From NCBI GenBank assembly GCA_025024175.1, contig QCXZ01000041.1, positions 1,173,786-1,237,785 of the forward strand: a stretch of DNA of 64,000 nucleotides, given 5' to 3'. The notes beneath the pieces are model-generated. The model did not search any database and was not told where the DNA came from. It saw only the letters and a list, made by a program, of their open reading frames with translations. Shown piece by piece: positions 1 through 10,985 of the stretch. The translations under genes were made by a program, and so were the position numbers. The number at the start of each line of letters is the position of its first letter. The first letter of the stretch is position 1. Source of the DNA: Rhyzopertha dominica. Taxonomy: Eukaryota; Arthropoda; Insecta; Coleoptera; Bostrichidae.

Positions 1-317
1 CGTTGACTCTCGATAATTCAAAGATTTTTAACAATAAAGCGTTTATAAAACACGTGTGTGTATTGTTCGCGTTTTCCACAAAAAATGCCGCTAGTGGAAT
101 TAACTGCAGTTTAGCGTTATCAAACGTCGAGTGATTGAACAAAAGTACACTTGATGGGGTGAGTAATACCTATTAATAAATATGTGTAATAAAAAACTGT
201 GTATGATAAAACGCTTAGTTTTTTATTCTGGAATCAACATCATCTGGTGTTTATATTGATAGGTAGTAATACCTAAGGGATGTTGCATATTCTGCATTTT
301 GTTATGGAAAGAACTTT

Positions 318-865
318 TCAGGATTTTGACTATTCTAATGATTTAGAAACCTACCTAACTCTTCTATACCGTGGGGCTAAATAACAAAAGTATCATCTAC
401 ATACCTATACCAACATTTTGACTTAAACTGAAAACTATTGATCGCTACCTCTTCTAAATTTACTATAAACACATTGGCCGCTATAAGACTTAGAACCGAT
501 TGCACAACCCGATTTTTGTTCATAAAAATTACCGTTCCATTAGAAATAAGTTGAGTTTAATAAACAGTAGATAATGCGGCTATCGTGTCGCCTAGGGGAT
601 CTCTATTAAGTTTATATTTGATCATATCTATCGTTTTAGATATGGGTACTTTCGTAAATAAAGAAACCACGTCAAAACTAACTAAAATATCATCTTCCGA
701 AATACTTAAACCTTTTATAACGTCTATAAAATATGTAAAATTCTTGATGAAACTACTGGTTTTCCTACATCAGCTTTTAAATAGTTAGAACAAAATTTTG
801 CCAATCTGTAACATGGACTGCCAATCGTATTGACTATAGGTCTTAACGGGACATTAGTTTTATGT
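318..865 (-). mobile_element. Penelope-like element, RT-palm fragment
   Basis: This stretch is a diverged copy of 3787-4340 and lies in the same (minus) orientation. Shared landmarks include the segment around the YVDD catalytic box and the part upstream of it. It keeps the reading frame after the YVDD box, where the larger copy has an extra C, but has a TAG codon in place of a Trp codon just there. It is only about 550 bp long, with neither the N-terminal part nor the GIY-YIG endonuclease. It is a dead relic. Confidence 0.85.
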
Positions 866-984
866 GCTGTTGTCCCGATTCGGGTCTAAGGGCCGTCATC
901 GGTTGGAGTTGCTTCCTAAGGTTTCGCTAGCACGAGTGGCAAGCTTCTTCAGAGGTCCTTCCATCTCCGGTACTGGACGTAGAC

Positions 985-1130
985 TCATATTTGACTAAAC
1001 ACATGACTGACTTTGATAAAATAAAAATTTTACGCACAGAAAAATTTTATCACAAACGTCTAATAAAAGAAGCTATAGAAATTTGTAGAAATACTAATAA
1101 TTTTAATAGAGATTATTGAAAGTATTTCGT
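985..1130 (+). mobile_element. Penelope-like element, 3' (GIY-YIG) fragment, inverted
   Basis: This is the counterpart of the reverse complement of about 3001-3160, which is the end of the GIY-YIG endonuclease region, but it lies on the plus strand. It therefore points against the neighbouring RT fragment at 318-865. It reads through to a natural-looking stop after an N-R-D-Y end, whereas the larger copy is frameshifted in the same place. The 120 bp between the two pieces (866-984) is GC-richer and may be further PLE terminal sequence. Confidence 0.8.
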
Positions 1131-1228
1131 GTATGGTCTAGTAAGTACAACACTTTGATCATTTAACTATCATCTACATAACGAAACTAAAAATGAATAT
1201 AAGACTGAAAGCATAAAGCCGAAAATTA

Positions 1229-1767
1229 TTACCTTTTTCCAAACTCCTCATCGTGATCACCTGCTGAGATTTTACTGGCCGGTCCATTTTGTCTCGGCAC
1301 CGCCTCAAACTTGTTCTTCTTCTGCACGTACAATTTATCACTCTTCCTGGGGCTCTTCTTCATTTTCTCCGGCCTCACAAACTCCTCCCCCGCGTTCTCG
1401 AAAACGTCATCTTGTAAATCTTCCAGAGCCACCGCGATCTCGCTTTTGGGCTCCACCTCGTCGTCCCTCTTCCTGTGCTTCCTCTTGCCGTTGGCCGGCG
1501 AGGATTCGCGCTTCTTCTTCTTGCTCTTTCGCTTCTCCTTCGGTATCATCATCTCCCTGCTGTCGCCAAGTCCGTGCTCGGTGTCAGTGTGACGTTTCTT
1601 GCGTGTCTTCGATCTTTTCGAAGAGCTGGTGATCAGGTCATCGTCGCGGGTGCTGTAAAGGTCTTGGATGGTGTTGTAGGCGTTGCGCTCGTCGGTGTCC
1701 ATTTGGGAATGCTCCTTGCGTTTCTTGTAGTGCTTACGTTCCTCCGGGCTCAGCAGTTCTAAGTTGC
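1229..1767 (-). CDS. Exon (probably last) of an unrecognised lysine-rich protein
   Basis: The exon starts at a good acceptor (TTCTCCTTTAG) and runs to a TAA at 1229. The reading continues in phase from the exon at 2135-2589: one base G there plus GC here gives a Gly codon. The product is very basic, with runs such as KRKSKKKKRES and KRKHRKRDDE, plus acidic patches (EDLQDDVFENAGEEF). It contains a charged segment SPEERKHYKKRKEH near its start. The pattern is typical of a disordered nuclear protein or the tail of a larger protein. I do not recognise the family. The stop overlaps a possible donor (AAAAAG|GTAATA), so the exon may instead splice on beyond the TAA. The GC content is well above that of the flanks, which supports coding. 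Confidence 0.65.
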
Positions 1768-2134
1768 CTAAAGGAGAATAAAATTGAGTCTGTTAAGAGT
1801 GTAGCTATCACTGAAAAGGAGGTAATGGGAAAACCATAGCCACACCATCCTTTTGTGCGTAATATTTGTTATTAGAACGGAAATAATTTTGATTTAAGCA
1901 TTCGTTTAATAAGGTATAGTCTTTGTTAGATCACTTAAGTTTGTTGAAACGATATGTTTTATGTAAAAGAAGTGAGTAAACTTTTGACATCAAATGAAAG
2001 TAGTTTTGCGTTACTAGGCATGAAAATGTTTGCTTTTTTTAATTTTTGAGTGAGGATAATGAGTTTTTTTTACTGAAAATTGAGGCTTAGCACGTCAAAA
2101 CGTTCAATTGAAATTACAAATTAATTTGGAATAC

Positions 2135-2589
2135 CTGACAGTTCTTCAGGGATCTTCTCCTCCTCGTAGAAGCTCAAGCTTTGCGGACGAGAATCGGTAA
2201 AGTGCGAGTGCTTGTTGAGGTCCCTTTTCATCTCGCTCTCTATCAGATTCAAAATTTTAGAGCTGATCTGCGTGTCTCCGTCCACGGATATCTCCCTGCT
2301 GGGGGTGTGCACACTGTAGTTGTCATTCTTGTCCTCCACGGTGTAGGTTTTGTTGGTTTGGGAACTCGATTCGGAATTTTCCGTTTTGTTCACGTTCTCA
2401 CTGTCTGGACTGATCTCTTTGGTTACGTTTTTATGCACCTGGGCCACTATTTCCTGCTTCATCTCGTCCTTTTGACGGTGTTTTCTCGACGGGAACGTTT
2501 TCGTGCTCATGATATGGGGATGGGGATCGATTGGTAAAGAATCATGCGCGGTGTGACTATACTGCTGTTTGTATCGTAGGGTCCAAGGG
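2135..2589 (-). CDS. Internal exon of the same lysine-rich protein
   Basis: The frame is open from an acceptor at 2590 (GCGCACAG) to a donor at 2134 (TCAG|GTATTC). The donor phase fits the exon at 1229-1767 exactly. The text is hydrophilic, with a His/Pro-containing start (around SPWTLRYKQQYSHTAHD), then KHRQKDEMKQ, then an acidic Ser/Asn/Thr-rich middle, then a helix-like end (KIPEELSG). An internal ATG at 2510 could also be a start, but the open frame before it reads like protein, so I favour an internal exon. The 5' boundary is uncertain, because the DNA just upstream has been altered by a Penelope-like insertion and a 9-bp duplication. No known domain was recognised. Confidence 0.55.
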
Positions 2590-2628
2590 CTGTGCGCAGG
2601 GCCTTGTCGAAATTATAAACTGTGCGCA
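2590..2628. repeat. 9-bp direct repeat CTGTGCGCA at a splice acceptor
   Basis: The 9-mer occurs at 2590-2598 and again at 2620-2628, between the exon at 2135-2589 and the start of the Penelope-like sequence. On the minus strand each copy supplies a potential acceptor AG. It may be a duplication made when the element inserted. I infer this from position and identity only. Confidence 0.5.
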
Positions 2629-3000
2629 CAATTTTGANTGAGTGTATTATACCAATTATACATAACGATTTCCACCAGAACATTTTTTAATGTAATAAGA
2701 TAATATTTTGTCGGATAGATCGNTGTCTCTTGAAAACACTGACAAAANATTAATAGTCTGACGTTTCGATTACACCTGTAATCTTTGTCAAAGACGAAGA
2801 ACCTCAAAATTTGCCTGACACAAGTTCAAACAAAATTTTGAAAGTAAATAAACAAATCACCAAGGATGCGAGACGTCATAGAAACAACGTGCCAACCTGA
2901 TAAAAAAGGAACCTAACGATGAAAAAGGAACTACCTACCTACTAGATATACACGAACTACTTGATAAAAGATAACTACAAAATAGCCTTCCAAATGTCAC

Positions 3001-3321
3001 CTAACTCATAATTTCCACAATCCCTATTAAAATTATTAGTATTCCTATACAAATTTCTATAGCTTCTTTTATTAGACGTTTGTGATAATATTTTTCTCNA
3101 TGTAAAATTTTTGTTTTATCAAAATCAATCANGTGTCTAGTCAAATATGAGTGTTCAGCTACGGAAGATTTATCTATCTGTTGCAACCTAGTAGCACGTA
3201 TGTGTTCTTTCAAACGCGTACCTACTTTTCTTTTTGTTTGACCTATATAACACTTTCCGCAAGAACAAGTAATTTTGTAAACACCTTCACTCTCTAAATG
3301 TACTTTATCTTTAGTAGAACT
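3001..3321 (-). pseudogene. GIY-YIG endonuclease domain of the Penelope-like element
   Basis: Directly after the TAA at 3322 the same frame is open to 3001. It shows the GIY-YIG core as GVYKITCSCGKCYIGQT, with the two-Cys CxC..C pattern common in PLE endonucleases, then TRLKEHI and an H..Y..RH segment. This domain nicks target DNA to prime reverse transcription in Penelope-type elements. The far C-terminus is shifted compared with the fragment at 985-1130. It is inactive here because it is cut off from the RT. Confidence 0.8.
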
Positions 3322-3864
3322 TTAAATTTTTTCTAAATTATTATATGTACTATCAACAACTAAAATATCATGTTTTCTAAGCATTCTCTTTAATTTTTCC
3401 GAAAGGCCTTGTACATAAGGCAAACTCAACTTCAATTTTCTTTGTCGTGGCTTAGAATTTACATGATTTGGATGAGCACTTTTGTTAAAAACTGACCAAA
3501 TATTCTTACTACTATAACCATTTCTCATTAGCGCTGATTTAAGATAATATATTTCTTTTTGTACAGAACTTTCGTCTGATATCCTTTGTGCTCTAACAAA
3601 TAACGTCCTAATAAGACTATTCTTTTGANAAGGAGGATGGTGAGATGTGGCATGTAAATATCTGTCTGTGTGTGTTGGTTTTCTGTAAACCTTGTATCCT
3701 AACTGCCCAGTGTTTGTTCTGTAAATTTTGACATCCAAGAAAGGTAAACTACCATTGCTTTCTAATTCCATAGTAAATTTTATGTCGGGATTTTGACTGT
3801 TCAAATGATTTAGAAACCTACCCAGCTCTTCTATACCATGGGGGCCAAATAACAAAAGTGTCAT
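3322..3864 (-). pseudogene. Penelope-like RT, thumb/connector part
   Basis: This continues the reverse transcriptase after the frameshift. It carries the highly typical PLE block with LPFLDVKIYR followed by LGYKVYRKPTHTDRYLHATS, then a basic linker. It ends in a TAA at 3322-3324, in the same frame as the downstream GIY-YIG region, so a single nonsense change separates the two domains. It starts by overlap with the previous open frame at 3818-3864. Confidence 0.85.
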
Positions 3865-5035
3865 CTACGTACCTATACCAACATTTTGGTTTAAGATGAA
3901 AACTGTTTATCGCTACATGTTCAAAATTTTCCATAAACAAATTGGCTACTACAGGACTTAGAGGTGAACCCATTGCACAACCTGATTTTTGTTCATAAAA
4001 ATTATCGTTCCATAAGAAATAAGTAGATTTTAAACAATGCTTGGATAATCTGGCTATCGTGTCACCTAAGGGATCGCTATTAAGCTTGGATTTGATTATA
4101 TCTATCGTTTCAGGAATGGGTACTTTCGTAAATAAAGTAACCACGTCAAAACTAACCAAAATATCACCTTCTGAAATACTTAAACCTTTTATAATATCGA
4201 TAAAATGTGAAGAATTTTTGATGAAACTACTGGTATTTCCTACATAAGGTTTTAAATAGTTNACACAAAATTTTGCCAATCTGTAACAAGGACTGCCAAT
4301 CGTATTGACTATGGATCTTAANGGGACATTGGTTTTGTGGATTTTGGGCAAANCATACAATTTAGGTACCTTGCAATCCNAAACAGTTAAAAGAGANTTC
4401 TCCTCATTCGAAAGATTTGAACTTTTGATAAGATCATTTATAACTTTGGAAATTTTTGAGGTAGGATCTCGGGATAGTTTTTGATATGTTTCCTTATCTA
4501 ACAACTCTCTAACTTTATTCTCGTAATCTGTTCTATTTAAAATTACTGTGGCTGAACCTTTATCTGCTCTAGTAACTATAATGGACTTATCTGTATTCAA
4601 ATCCTTAAGAGCCTTCATTTCCTCAGATGTCACATTAGGTTTGGGTATACGTGCATTTCTAATAGCGTGGCATACATCCATCCTAATCTTATCCGCTTGA
4701 TCTTTCGGAAGCAGTCTTATACAAAATTCCACAAATGACATTATCTCCACTTTTGGAATGGTCCGTGGCGTTACAGCAAAGTTCATCCCCTTCGCTAAAA
4801 TATTTACAGCAGCATCTGAGACACTCTTTTTTGACAGGTTTATCACAGTGTTGTTGATGTTGGTTTTAACTATGTTAGATGATTTGAACTTATTGTGTTT
4901 AATGGTATTGAATTTCTCAAATTTAAGTATATTTTGTTCCTTGACCTTGTTAAAGTGTTGTTTGTATACTTTTTGTGTAAACTTTATTATGTCTTCAAAA
5001 TCTTGATAAAAAAGGTTGTGGGATAGAATTTGCAA
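3818..5035 (-). pseudogene. Penelope-like reverse transcriptase, N-terminal and palm part
   Basis: The 405-codon open frame has the PLE N-terminal block (LKDLNTDKSIIVTRADKGSA, residues about 140-160), the motif KLYxLPKIHK, then an RT motif GCAMGSPLSPVVANLFM and the catalytic YRYVDD near residue 390. The YVDD aspartates would bind the metal ions for DNA synthesis. Just after YVDD the frame is lost by one extra C in a C-run at about 3843; the relic at 318-865 has the shorter run at that place. The protein is therefore cut off before the thumb and connector. Several codons contain 'n'. The family call is firm; the start ATG at 5035 is the first available and may not be the original one. Confidence 0.85.
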
Positions 5036-5099
5036 TGTTGTGTTTATGTCTTCATCTAAGAATTAATTTAATGGCTCTATAAATCCTACATTCTTTAGC

Positions 5100-7300
5100 G
5101 TTTCCTAGGTTACTAGACATAATATCTCTGCTAATATACATGACAGAAATATGATATGATCAATAAAATACTCTATGGTCTACATTTTTGATGCTTAAAT
5201 CCACCCTATTAGTTTTTTTTTAATAGAAACGTAAAGAGGTAAGTTCCGTAGTTCGTAATTAAATTACTGGGTGTAATCACATACGCAATTTTGAAGATCT
5301 AATACTAGTTCGCAATTTTAAACACAATTCGAGAGAAAGCAAATACATTTGACCAAAAACAAGTGAAAAAGTTTCTAAATCAGGCTCCCTAAGAGATTTA
5401 CTTGCTCATGAAAATTATTGTTGTATTGGATAAAAAAGATTTTNCTTAAATTATCAACCAGTGGATATAAATACTTTATCAAAAATGCCTAGATTTAGTA
5501 TTGGCGAATGCTTTTGCTGATATCCTGACCCTTAAAGAACTCGGGAGATCCATTGATGCGAACTACGTAGAAAGTCGCTGACTAATAAATCAAAATAGCG
5601 AAAAAATATTTATTACGGTTGAAAACTGAACCCGAAGAGTACTTTTTACTGTCATAGACTGAAAGGGCTTCAACTGAACAGTAATTTTAGAACATTTATT
5701 TATTATACATTAGAAGTTTCTACGTCTTTTCTGCTTTAATATACAGTATAGACACCACTTACAAGCATAGTATTAATCGTATTACATTTGTAGATTGCAA
5801 AGCTGATAAAATAAGTTTCGTATATGTCGTATACTAAATAGATTACTGCTATCCTTATTATAAGCGCCGATAACAACTCCAAATTTCCCAAAAATCTCGA
5901 AATTTTAGTGCATGCTATCGAGTTGCTATTGGTTGCGCACCAAATTCCTTCAAAGCAAGACAGATGGCGGCCCGTTCCCTGGCAGGAAACTTCAACGTGC
6001 GGTCACGGCAGGAACACCCTGCGGCTTCTAGACTTTATACGTCTGTTTACCCAGTTCAGAATGCATTTAGAATGTGGACGACCTTGTCGGACCGGTTTAA
6101 CAGATTGCCATGCTAAAAAAGTTTAGCCCGTGATCTGCTTTCATACACACACACATATCCATTCTTGTTTCGATTATTTTCCGGTATTCTTTCGCTTCAC
6201 ATACGACCTTCGGAGTTACGCTGTTGTAATTATCATACAAATTGAACTGCGAGTGAAGCGTGTAGAATAACGAATAGAGGGAACATTAAAAGTCTAAGAT
6301 GAACTAGGTGGTTCCATTTATCGAATAAATCGTGGACTAGAATGCGTTTGGAAGAAATCTTCTGGTGGGTCAATAAAGACTTCGCCGAATTTCAAAAGAA
6401 TTCAGTCAATGAAATTTGTACAATTGTACAGTACAATCAATGTGTATAATGAGAGTGATCTAAATGCATTGTACAAACGTGTTTTTGTTTGATGAAAATC
6501 TGTTGTTAATTAAAAAATTGCTATTTAGAAAACACATCCACCTATCTACATAGATTATTAGGTCTGATATAGACACTGTTATTTAACAGAATTGGGTATC
6601 TAACCAATTCTATTTTACGGCATTAAGAATTTTTTATTTGTTGTGCTCATTAAATATTGTAATAAGCCAAACGTGGCTTCAGCACTAGTGAGGTTACTGA
6701 GAAAAAAATTATTTTGACCACAGCGTAACATTATACAATGCTTCCAAAACTGTAATGAAGGGTCTGGAGCAGCCTCGTTTAACTCTTTTATATATATAAC
6801 TCCTTTTACATCATCAAAATCAGACATACATGAAAGCAAAAACACCTGCATAATCACTGCCCCTATAGATTTCGCGTACAATACTTACCGTTTCTTAAGG
6901 AATGATTAAGTATAAAGCTCTGGCTAATGAGCAAAAATTTATTTCTTAACTAATTGACAGGGAAGTTAATGATACTGCAAGTAAATTTTACGTTTATTGC
7001 ATAAAATTGAGAACAAATAACGCAAATGCCTTACTGCATCTGCAATCGTATAGTTAGAAGTATATACAAGTATTTGAGTATTACAATAAATTATAAATAA
7101 ACATTATACATTGCACAACGTATAGGTACTAGTAAAGCTTGAGATATGACGATATGAGTATTACTCAACAATAAATTAGTTTGACTAACAATGTACATAA
7201 ATAAATATTGCAGTTACAGAATATATTAATAATACTTAACGCTGCGATTAAAACTGTAACCAAACTAAACTTAATTAGTAGTACAATTAACTGAAGAGTA
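5100..7300. other. AT-rich non-coding stretch
   Basis: No exon, RNA gene or clear repeat could be supported here. Open frames are short and do not have coding-like composition. The part at 5900-6120 is slightly GC-richer but has no recognisable protein or structure. Confidence 0.5.
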
Positions 7301-7559
7301 CCANACTTTTGTTCATAGAACTTACTAATTTTATATATCATAGATATATGGGACCAAAATCACCGACTATTTCAGTTCACCAGAAAACGATTTCGCCCAT
7401 TTCAGACGTCCTCCCTAAGAATCTTGAGCTCAAGAGGCGCAAAAAACCTCGAGCATCAAAGAAACTTGAAGACGGACCCCCACACGAGCTAATCTTTTTC
7501 GAGCAGAACTTACTTCGTCGGTAAATAATTCTCTTAAATGAGTATTCGTGGGAAATTAC

Positions 7560-7715
7560 CTTCCTCTTTTTTTTAAAGGTCGCGCCAAGATGGAGCGGTA
7601 GTAATACCCCACCGCATCCACTTGACTTAGCTTCCTGACGCCCTGATAACTTCAGGACGCGGAATGTTACCCCTCTACCAACCCCGATATTATTAAAATT
7701 AAAATAAATAAATGT
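7560..7715 (+). mobile_element. Possible retroelement tail (GC-rich block followed by an A-rich end)
   Basis: A short GC-rich block (starting near 'aaaggtcgcgccaagatgg') ends in an A-rich tract 'aaaattaaaataaataaat'. It sits alone in AT-rich DNA, just past the stop codon of the ETS gene. This looks like the 3' end of a LINE or SINE copy, but no RT sequence accompanies it. It could equally be part of the ETS 3' UTR. Confidence 0.25.
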
Positions 7716-7735
7716 ACAGGTTCCTATACAGCGAG

Positions 7736-8079
7736 TTACATGTTGTAGGGGTGGCAGAATTGGTACACCAACCTTTGTGACCTTTCAGTCTTCTTCATGA
7801 TCCCTTTCTTGTAGTATTGCCTTATCGACCTACTTAGCTTATCGTAGTTCATGGCCGGGCGGTTCTTCCTTTTGCCCCACAGCCTTGCCACTTTGACGGA
7901 GTCTTCGATTTTGAAGATGCCCTTGGAACGGTCCAGCCACCTTATGCACGAGCCGTGCACTTGGGGAGAAGCCAGAAGTTCCTTGAGGAACTGCCACAGG
8001 TGGATGTGGGAGCTTCCGGAGGTTCTGGATGTGGAGGGTCTTGTTGGATCTGTTGATGTGGGGTTTTCTTCTTCCTCAT
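7736..8079 (-). CDS. Ets98B: SPDEF/Ets98B-type ETS factor, exon 4 (ETS domain)
   Basis: This last coding exon encodes residues 446-558 of the assembled protein and stops at TAA 7736-7738. After an acidic, Ser/Thr-rich linker, the ETS winged-helix domain fills residues 469-558, starting HIHLWQFLKELL. The recognition helix reads MNYDKLSRSIRQYYKKGI, keeping the two DNA-contacting arginines. The Ser and Gln around the second arginine are the SPDEF-type residues; most ETS proteins have Ala or Gly and Tyr there. The SPDEF subgroup is known to tolerate GGAT as well as GGAA cores. Acceptor TTTCGTTGCAG; the codon split with exon 3 (G + AT = Asp) fits. The ETS domain lies at the very C-terminus, as in SPDEF. 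Confidence 0.95.
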
Positions 8080-8232
8080 CTGCAACGAAAGACTTTTGTA
8101 TTTGATTGTAAAATGTTGTCATGGATATAACGAATATTTTACAGACAGAAAATTTTACAGAAGCTTTTGATCTCCCTCCGCTACACTAAAGTTGAATAAA
8201 TAATTGAATAAAGCTTAAAAAATTGTTAAGTT

Positions 8233-9065
8233 GCATGTTTTGTTATATAACATAACATGTGTTACGTTAAGATGCATGTTATGTTATATAACATAAGATG
8301 CGTTATGTTATATTATTTAACATGTTATGTAGCATGTTATGTTATTTAACATGTTATGTTATGTAGCATGTTATGATATGTAGCATGTTATGTTATTTAA
8401 CATGTTACGTTATGTAGCATGTTATGTTATTTAACATGTTGTTATGTAGCATGTTATGTTATATAGCATGTTATGTTATATAGCATGTTAAGTTATTTAA
8501 CATGTTACGTTATTTAACATGTTATGTTATGTAGCATGTTATGTTATGTAGCATGTTATGTTATGAAGCGTGTTATGTTATGTAGCGTGTTATGTTATGT
8601 AGCATGTTATGTTATGTAGCATGTTATGTTATGTAGCATGTTATGTTATGTAGCATGTTATGTTATGTAGCATGTTATGTTATTTAACATGTTATGTTAT
8701 GTAGCATGTTATGTTATGTAGCATGTTATGTTATGTAGCATGTTATGTTATGTAGCATGTTATGTTATGTAGCATGTTATGTTATGTAGCATGTTATGTT
8801 ATGTAGCATGTTATGTTATGTAGCATGTTATGTTATTTAACATGTTATGTTATGTAGCATGTTATGTTATTTACCATGGCATGTTATATAACATAGCATG
8901 CAACTTAACATAACACGTGTTATGTTATTTAACAAAACGTTACAAATTAACATAACAGGTGTTTGTTATATAACAACATGCAAATTAACATAACACGTGT
9001 TTTGTTATATAAAAAATAAATAAAGTTTATTTTTATAACATAACAATTAACTTAACATAACATGT
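8233..9065. repeat. Minisatellite, 17-bp unit tgttatgttatgtagca
   Basis: About 830 bp of tandem repeats. The regular core (about 8285-8885) uses a 17-bp unit. A second unit type has 'ttaacat' in place of 'gtagcat', which makes it palindromic (taacatgtta). The edges are more diverged and include inverted versions (aacataacacgtgttatg). There are roughly 35-45 units, and the array lies wholly in an intron. Confidence 0.95.
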
Positions 9066-9289
9066 TAAAAAGGACGTATAATGAATGATCGTAATCGGGG
9101 CAGCTGCAGGTATGGGAATTGTCCTTCAACTGTTGAAATAAACTATGTTCATTCGGAAATATTAAAAAACTGTGAAGGAGTACAGTCAACATAGTTGCTA
9201 CAGTTGTTACTTTTAATGTAAAAACAAAATACCTTGGATTGACGGTGACGTAAAAACAAAATAAAAAGGGGAAATGCTTAAGTGTTTAT

Positions 9290-9945
9290 GAATTGCAATG
9301 AACAGGATATCAGCTCTATAAATCAAAGAGGAATGAAGTTGTGAGTCTACTTCGAGAAAAGAAAAGGTGTTATTACCACAAAAAAAAACGATTGTAGTAA
9401 ATCTAACTCCAGTATGATGTGGAAAACTTTGAAACAACTCATAAATGGAAAAAATCGTTGCACTTTTAGTTTCATTTGCTTTAGCTGTGTGTAATTATAA
9501 AAAGATAGAGACTAGAAATAGCAATATGTATCCTGTTAAGCAGAATTCAGACGAGTAAATATAGCTAGCTGAACTAAAAAAATATTAATAACCTGGGTAG
9601 TAAATTTAATGTTAATAATTGCATTAACCCTAGAATTTTAAAAAGAATTTTTTTAAACTATAGGTCATGTTATTTTGAATTTCATTAATAATTTCATAAT
9701 AGAAACAGAGAGTAAGAATTGGGAACGTTGTCTCGAATGAGTTAAAAAATATATATGCCACGGGGAAGTATGATAGGACCTCTATTGTTTATTTTGTACG
9801 TTAATGATATTAATTTGTTGGTGGATGATACATTACTTATTAAAAGCGATTTTAACTTAGATGTGGCAATAACAAATATGAATAAAATTCTTCAGTGTCC
9901 AGTGGTTCGGTTACATGAATTTAGTATTCATGTTAATAATTAAAT
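9290..9945 (+). mobile_element. Non-LTR retroelement fragment (jockey-like), plus strand
   Basis: Three plus-strand pieces in different frames follow the LINE order. The first has a YK..RNEVV..LREKKR..YY segment (about 9315-9385), the second MMWKTLKQLINGK (about 9413-9451), and the third the RT motif RGSMIGPLLFILYVNDI followed soon by DDTLLI (9758-9843). The FADD-type segment follows the INDI motif too closely, so an internal deletion is present. It is a dead relic. Confidence 0.75.
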
Positions 9946-10042
9946 ACAGGTCCTTTTGTTTGCACAGTAAGTATGTTTATTATGCGGCATAAGGTCTACA
10001 AACGCGCTTGAACAACTAAATATTGAGATTTTTATATTTCAG

Positions 10043-10136
10043 GAGTTCCACTATGCTGTCATTTTTCCAGATACTGAAGAAGTACTTCACTCAAAAATGA
10101 ACCCGTTGGAATGGCGAAACTCTACATTAAGCTACA
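10043..10136 (+). CDS. Possible exon of an unknown plus-strand gene
   Basis: A 94-bp stretch has a pyrimidine-rich acceptor (tttttatatttcag) and a donor (CAG|gtatga). It reads openly, beginning EFHYAVIFPDTEEVLHSKMN and continuing to SYR. It lies inside an intron of the opposite-strand Ets98B gene and has no recognised partner exons. It could be chance or a retroelement piece. Confidence 0.2.
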
Positions 10137-10985
10137 GGTATGACATTTTAAAATTTGTTTATTGTGTTGTATTTTTGTTGCTGTGATTTTTATTATACTG
10201 GGCTAGTATATTTTTTGTCTGGGCACTTTTTAAGCATATTTAGAATCAAATAATAATGTTTTAATTGAAACTCTTTTATTGTAGAATTCTATTTAAAAAA
10301 TATGATTCAATCCACAATGGAAAGTAGTAAGTGGAGATCAAAACTAACTGCTAACTGATCGTAATCGAATATTGGCATAGTTGTGTTTGATTCTGTGTAC
10401 CAAAAATATACCCACTCAGCTTGCATAAATAGTTCAATTTAAATCGAAAACGTACTTGGATTAGCACAGTATAAGCAAAAATTACTCCGTCCCAGCCAGA
10501 TACAAACAGCATAGCAACATTTTGAAGCATAATTGTACAGAAACCTACATCCGAAGGCCAACCGGTTGATTGTGTTAAATATCGCCGTAGTCTTTTAACA
10601 TTTATATAATCTGACTCTGCAAGAATAATTACCATAGAGCGTTATTAACAAAGCAACGATTTGCGGATTGTAAATGTAAATGTGTTCGTGCAACATTTCC
10701 AGATAGAGCACTATAAATAATTGGTAAGCGTGCCCGTTGTTGCCATGCCTATTATCATAGCAGATAGTGGGAGGTCATGGGGTGTAATCGTTCAGTTCTA
10801 CAAAAATTTGTTTATTAAGAGATCACGCCCTTGTCTTTGGTACCGATGTTGAAACTGAGGCCTTTAATAAATTTCGCAAGGTTGACAGGTCAAAGATATA
10901 ACAGATTTTGAAATGGTCGCAAATTTGTAAGCATTGCAGTGCTTTATTATTGTACAACTTATAACTGATTTTACTTAGTACTTAC

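Larger units (their letters stand above)
2629..5095 (-). mobile_element. Penelope-like retroelement, nearly full-length but inactivated
   Basis: The minus-strand element has the order expected of Penelope-like elements: an N-terminal region, a reverse transcriptase, then a C-terminal GIY-YIG endonuclease. The coding parts are listed separately. About 370 bp of untranslated 3' sequence follows (2629-3000), including a motif around 2755-2800 that joins 'acgtttcgattacacc' to 'aaagacgaag'. Several 'n' bases lie inside it. The copy carries at least one frameshift and one in-frame stop, so it cannot make an intact protein. The outer limits are estimated from loss of coding and from the direct repeat at the left end. 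Confidence 0.85.
8080..10985 (-). other. Intron 3 of the Ets98B-type gene
   Basis: The GT-AG intron between exons 3 and 4 is about 2.9 kb. It holds the 17-bp minisatellite and a non-LTR retroelement fragment, both listed separately, plus one possible plus-strand exon at 10043-10136. Confidence 0.85.
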
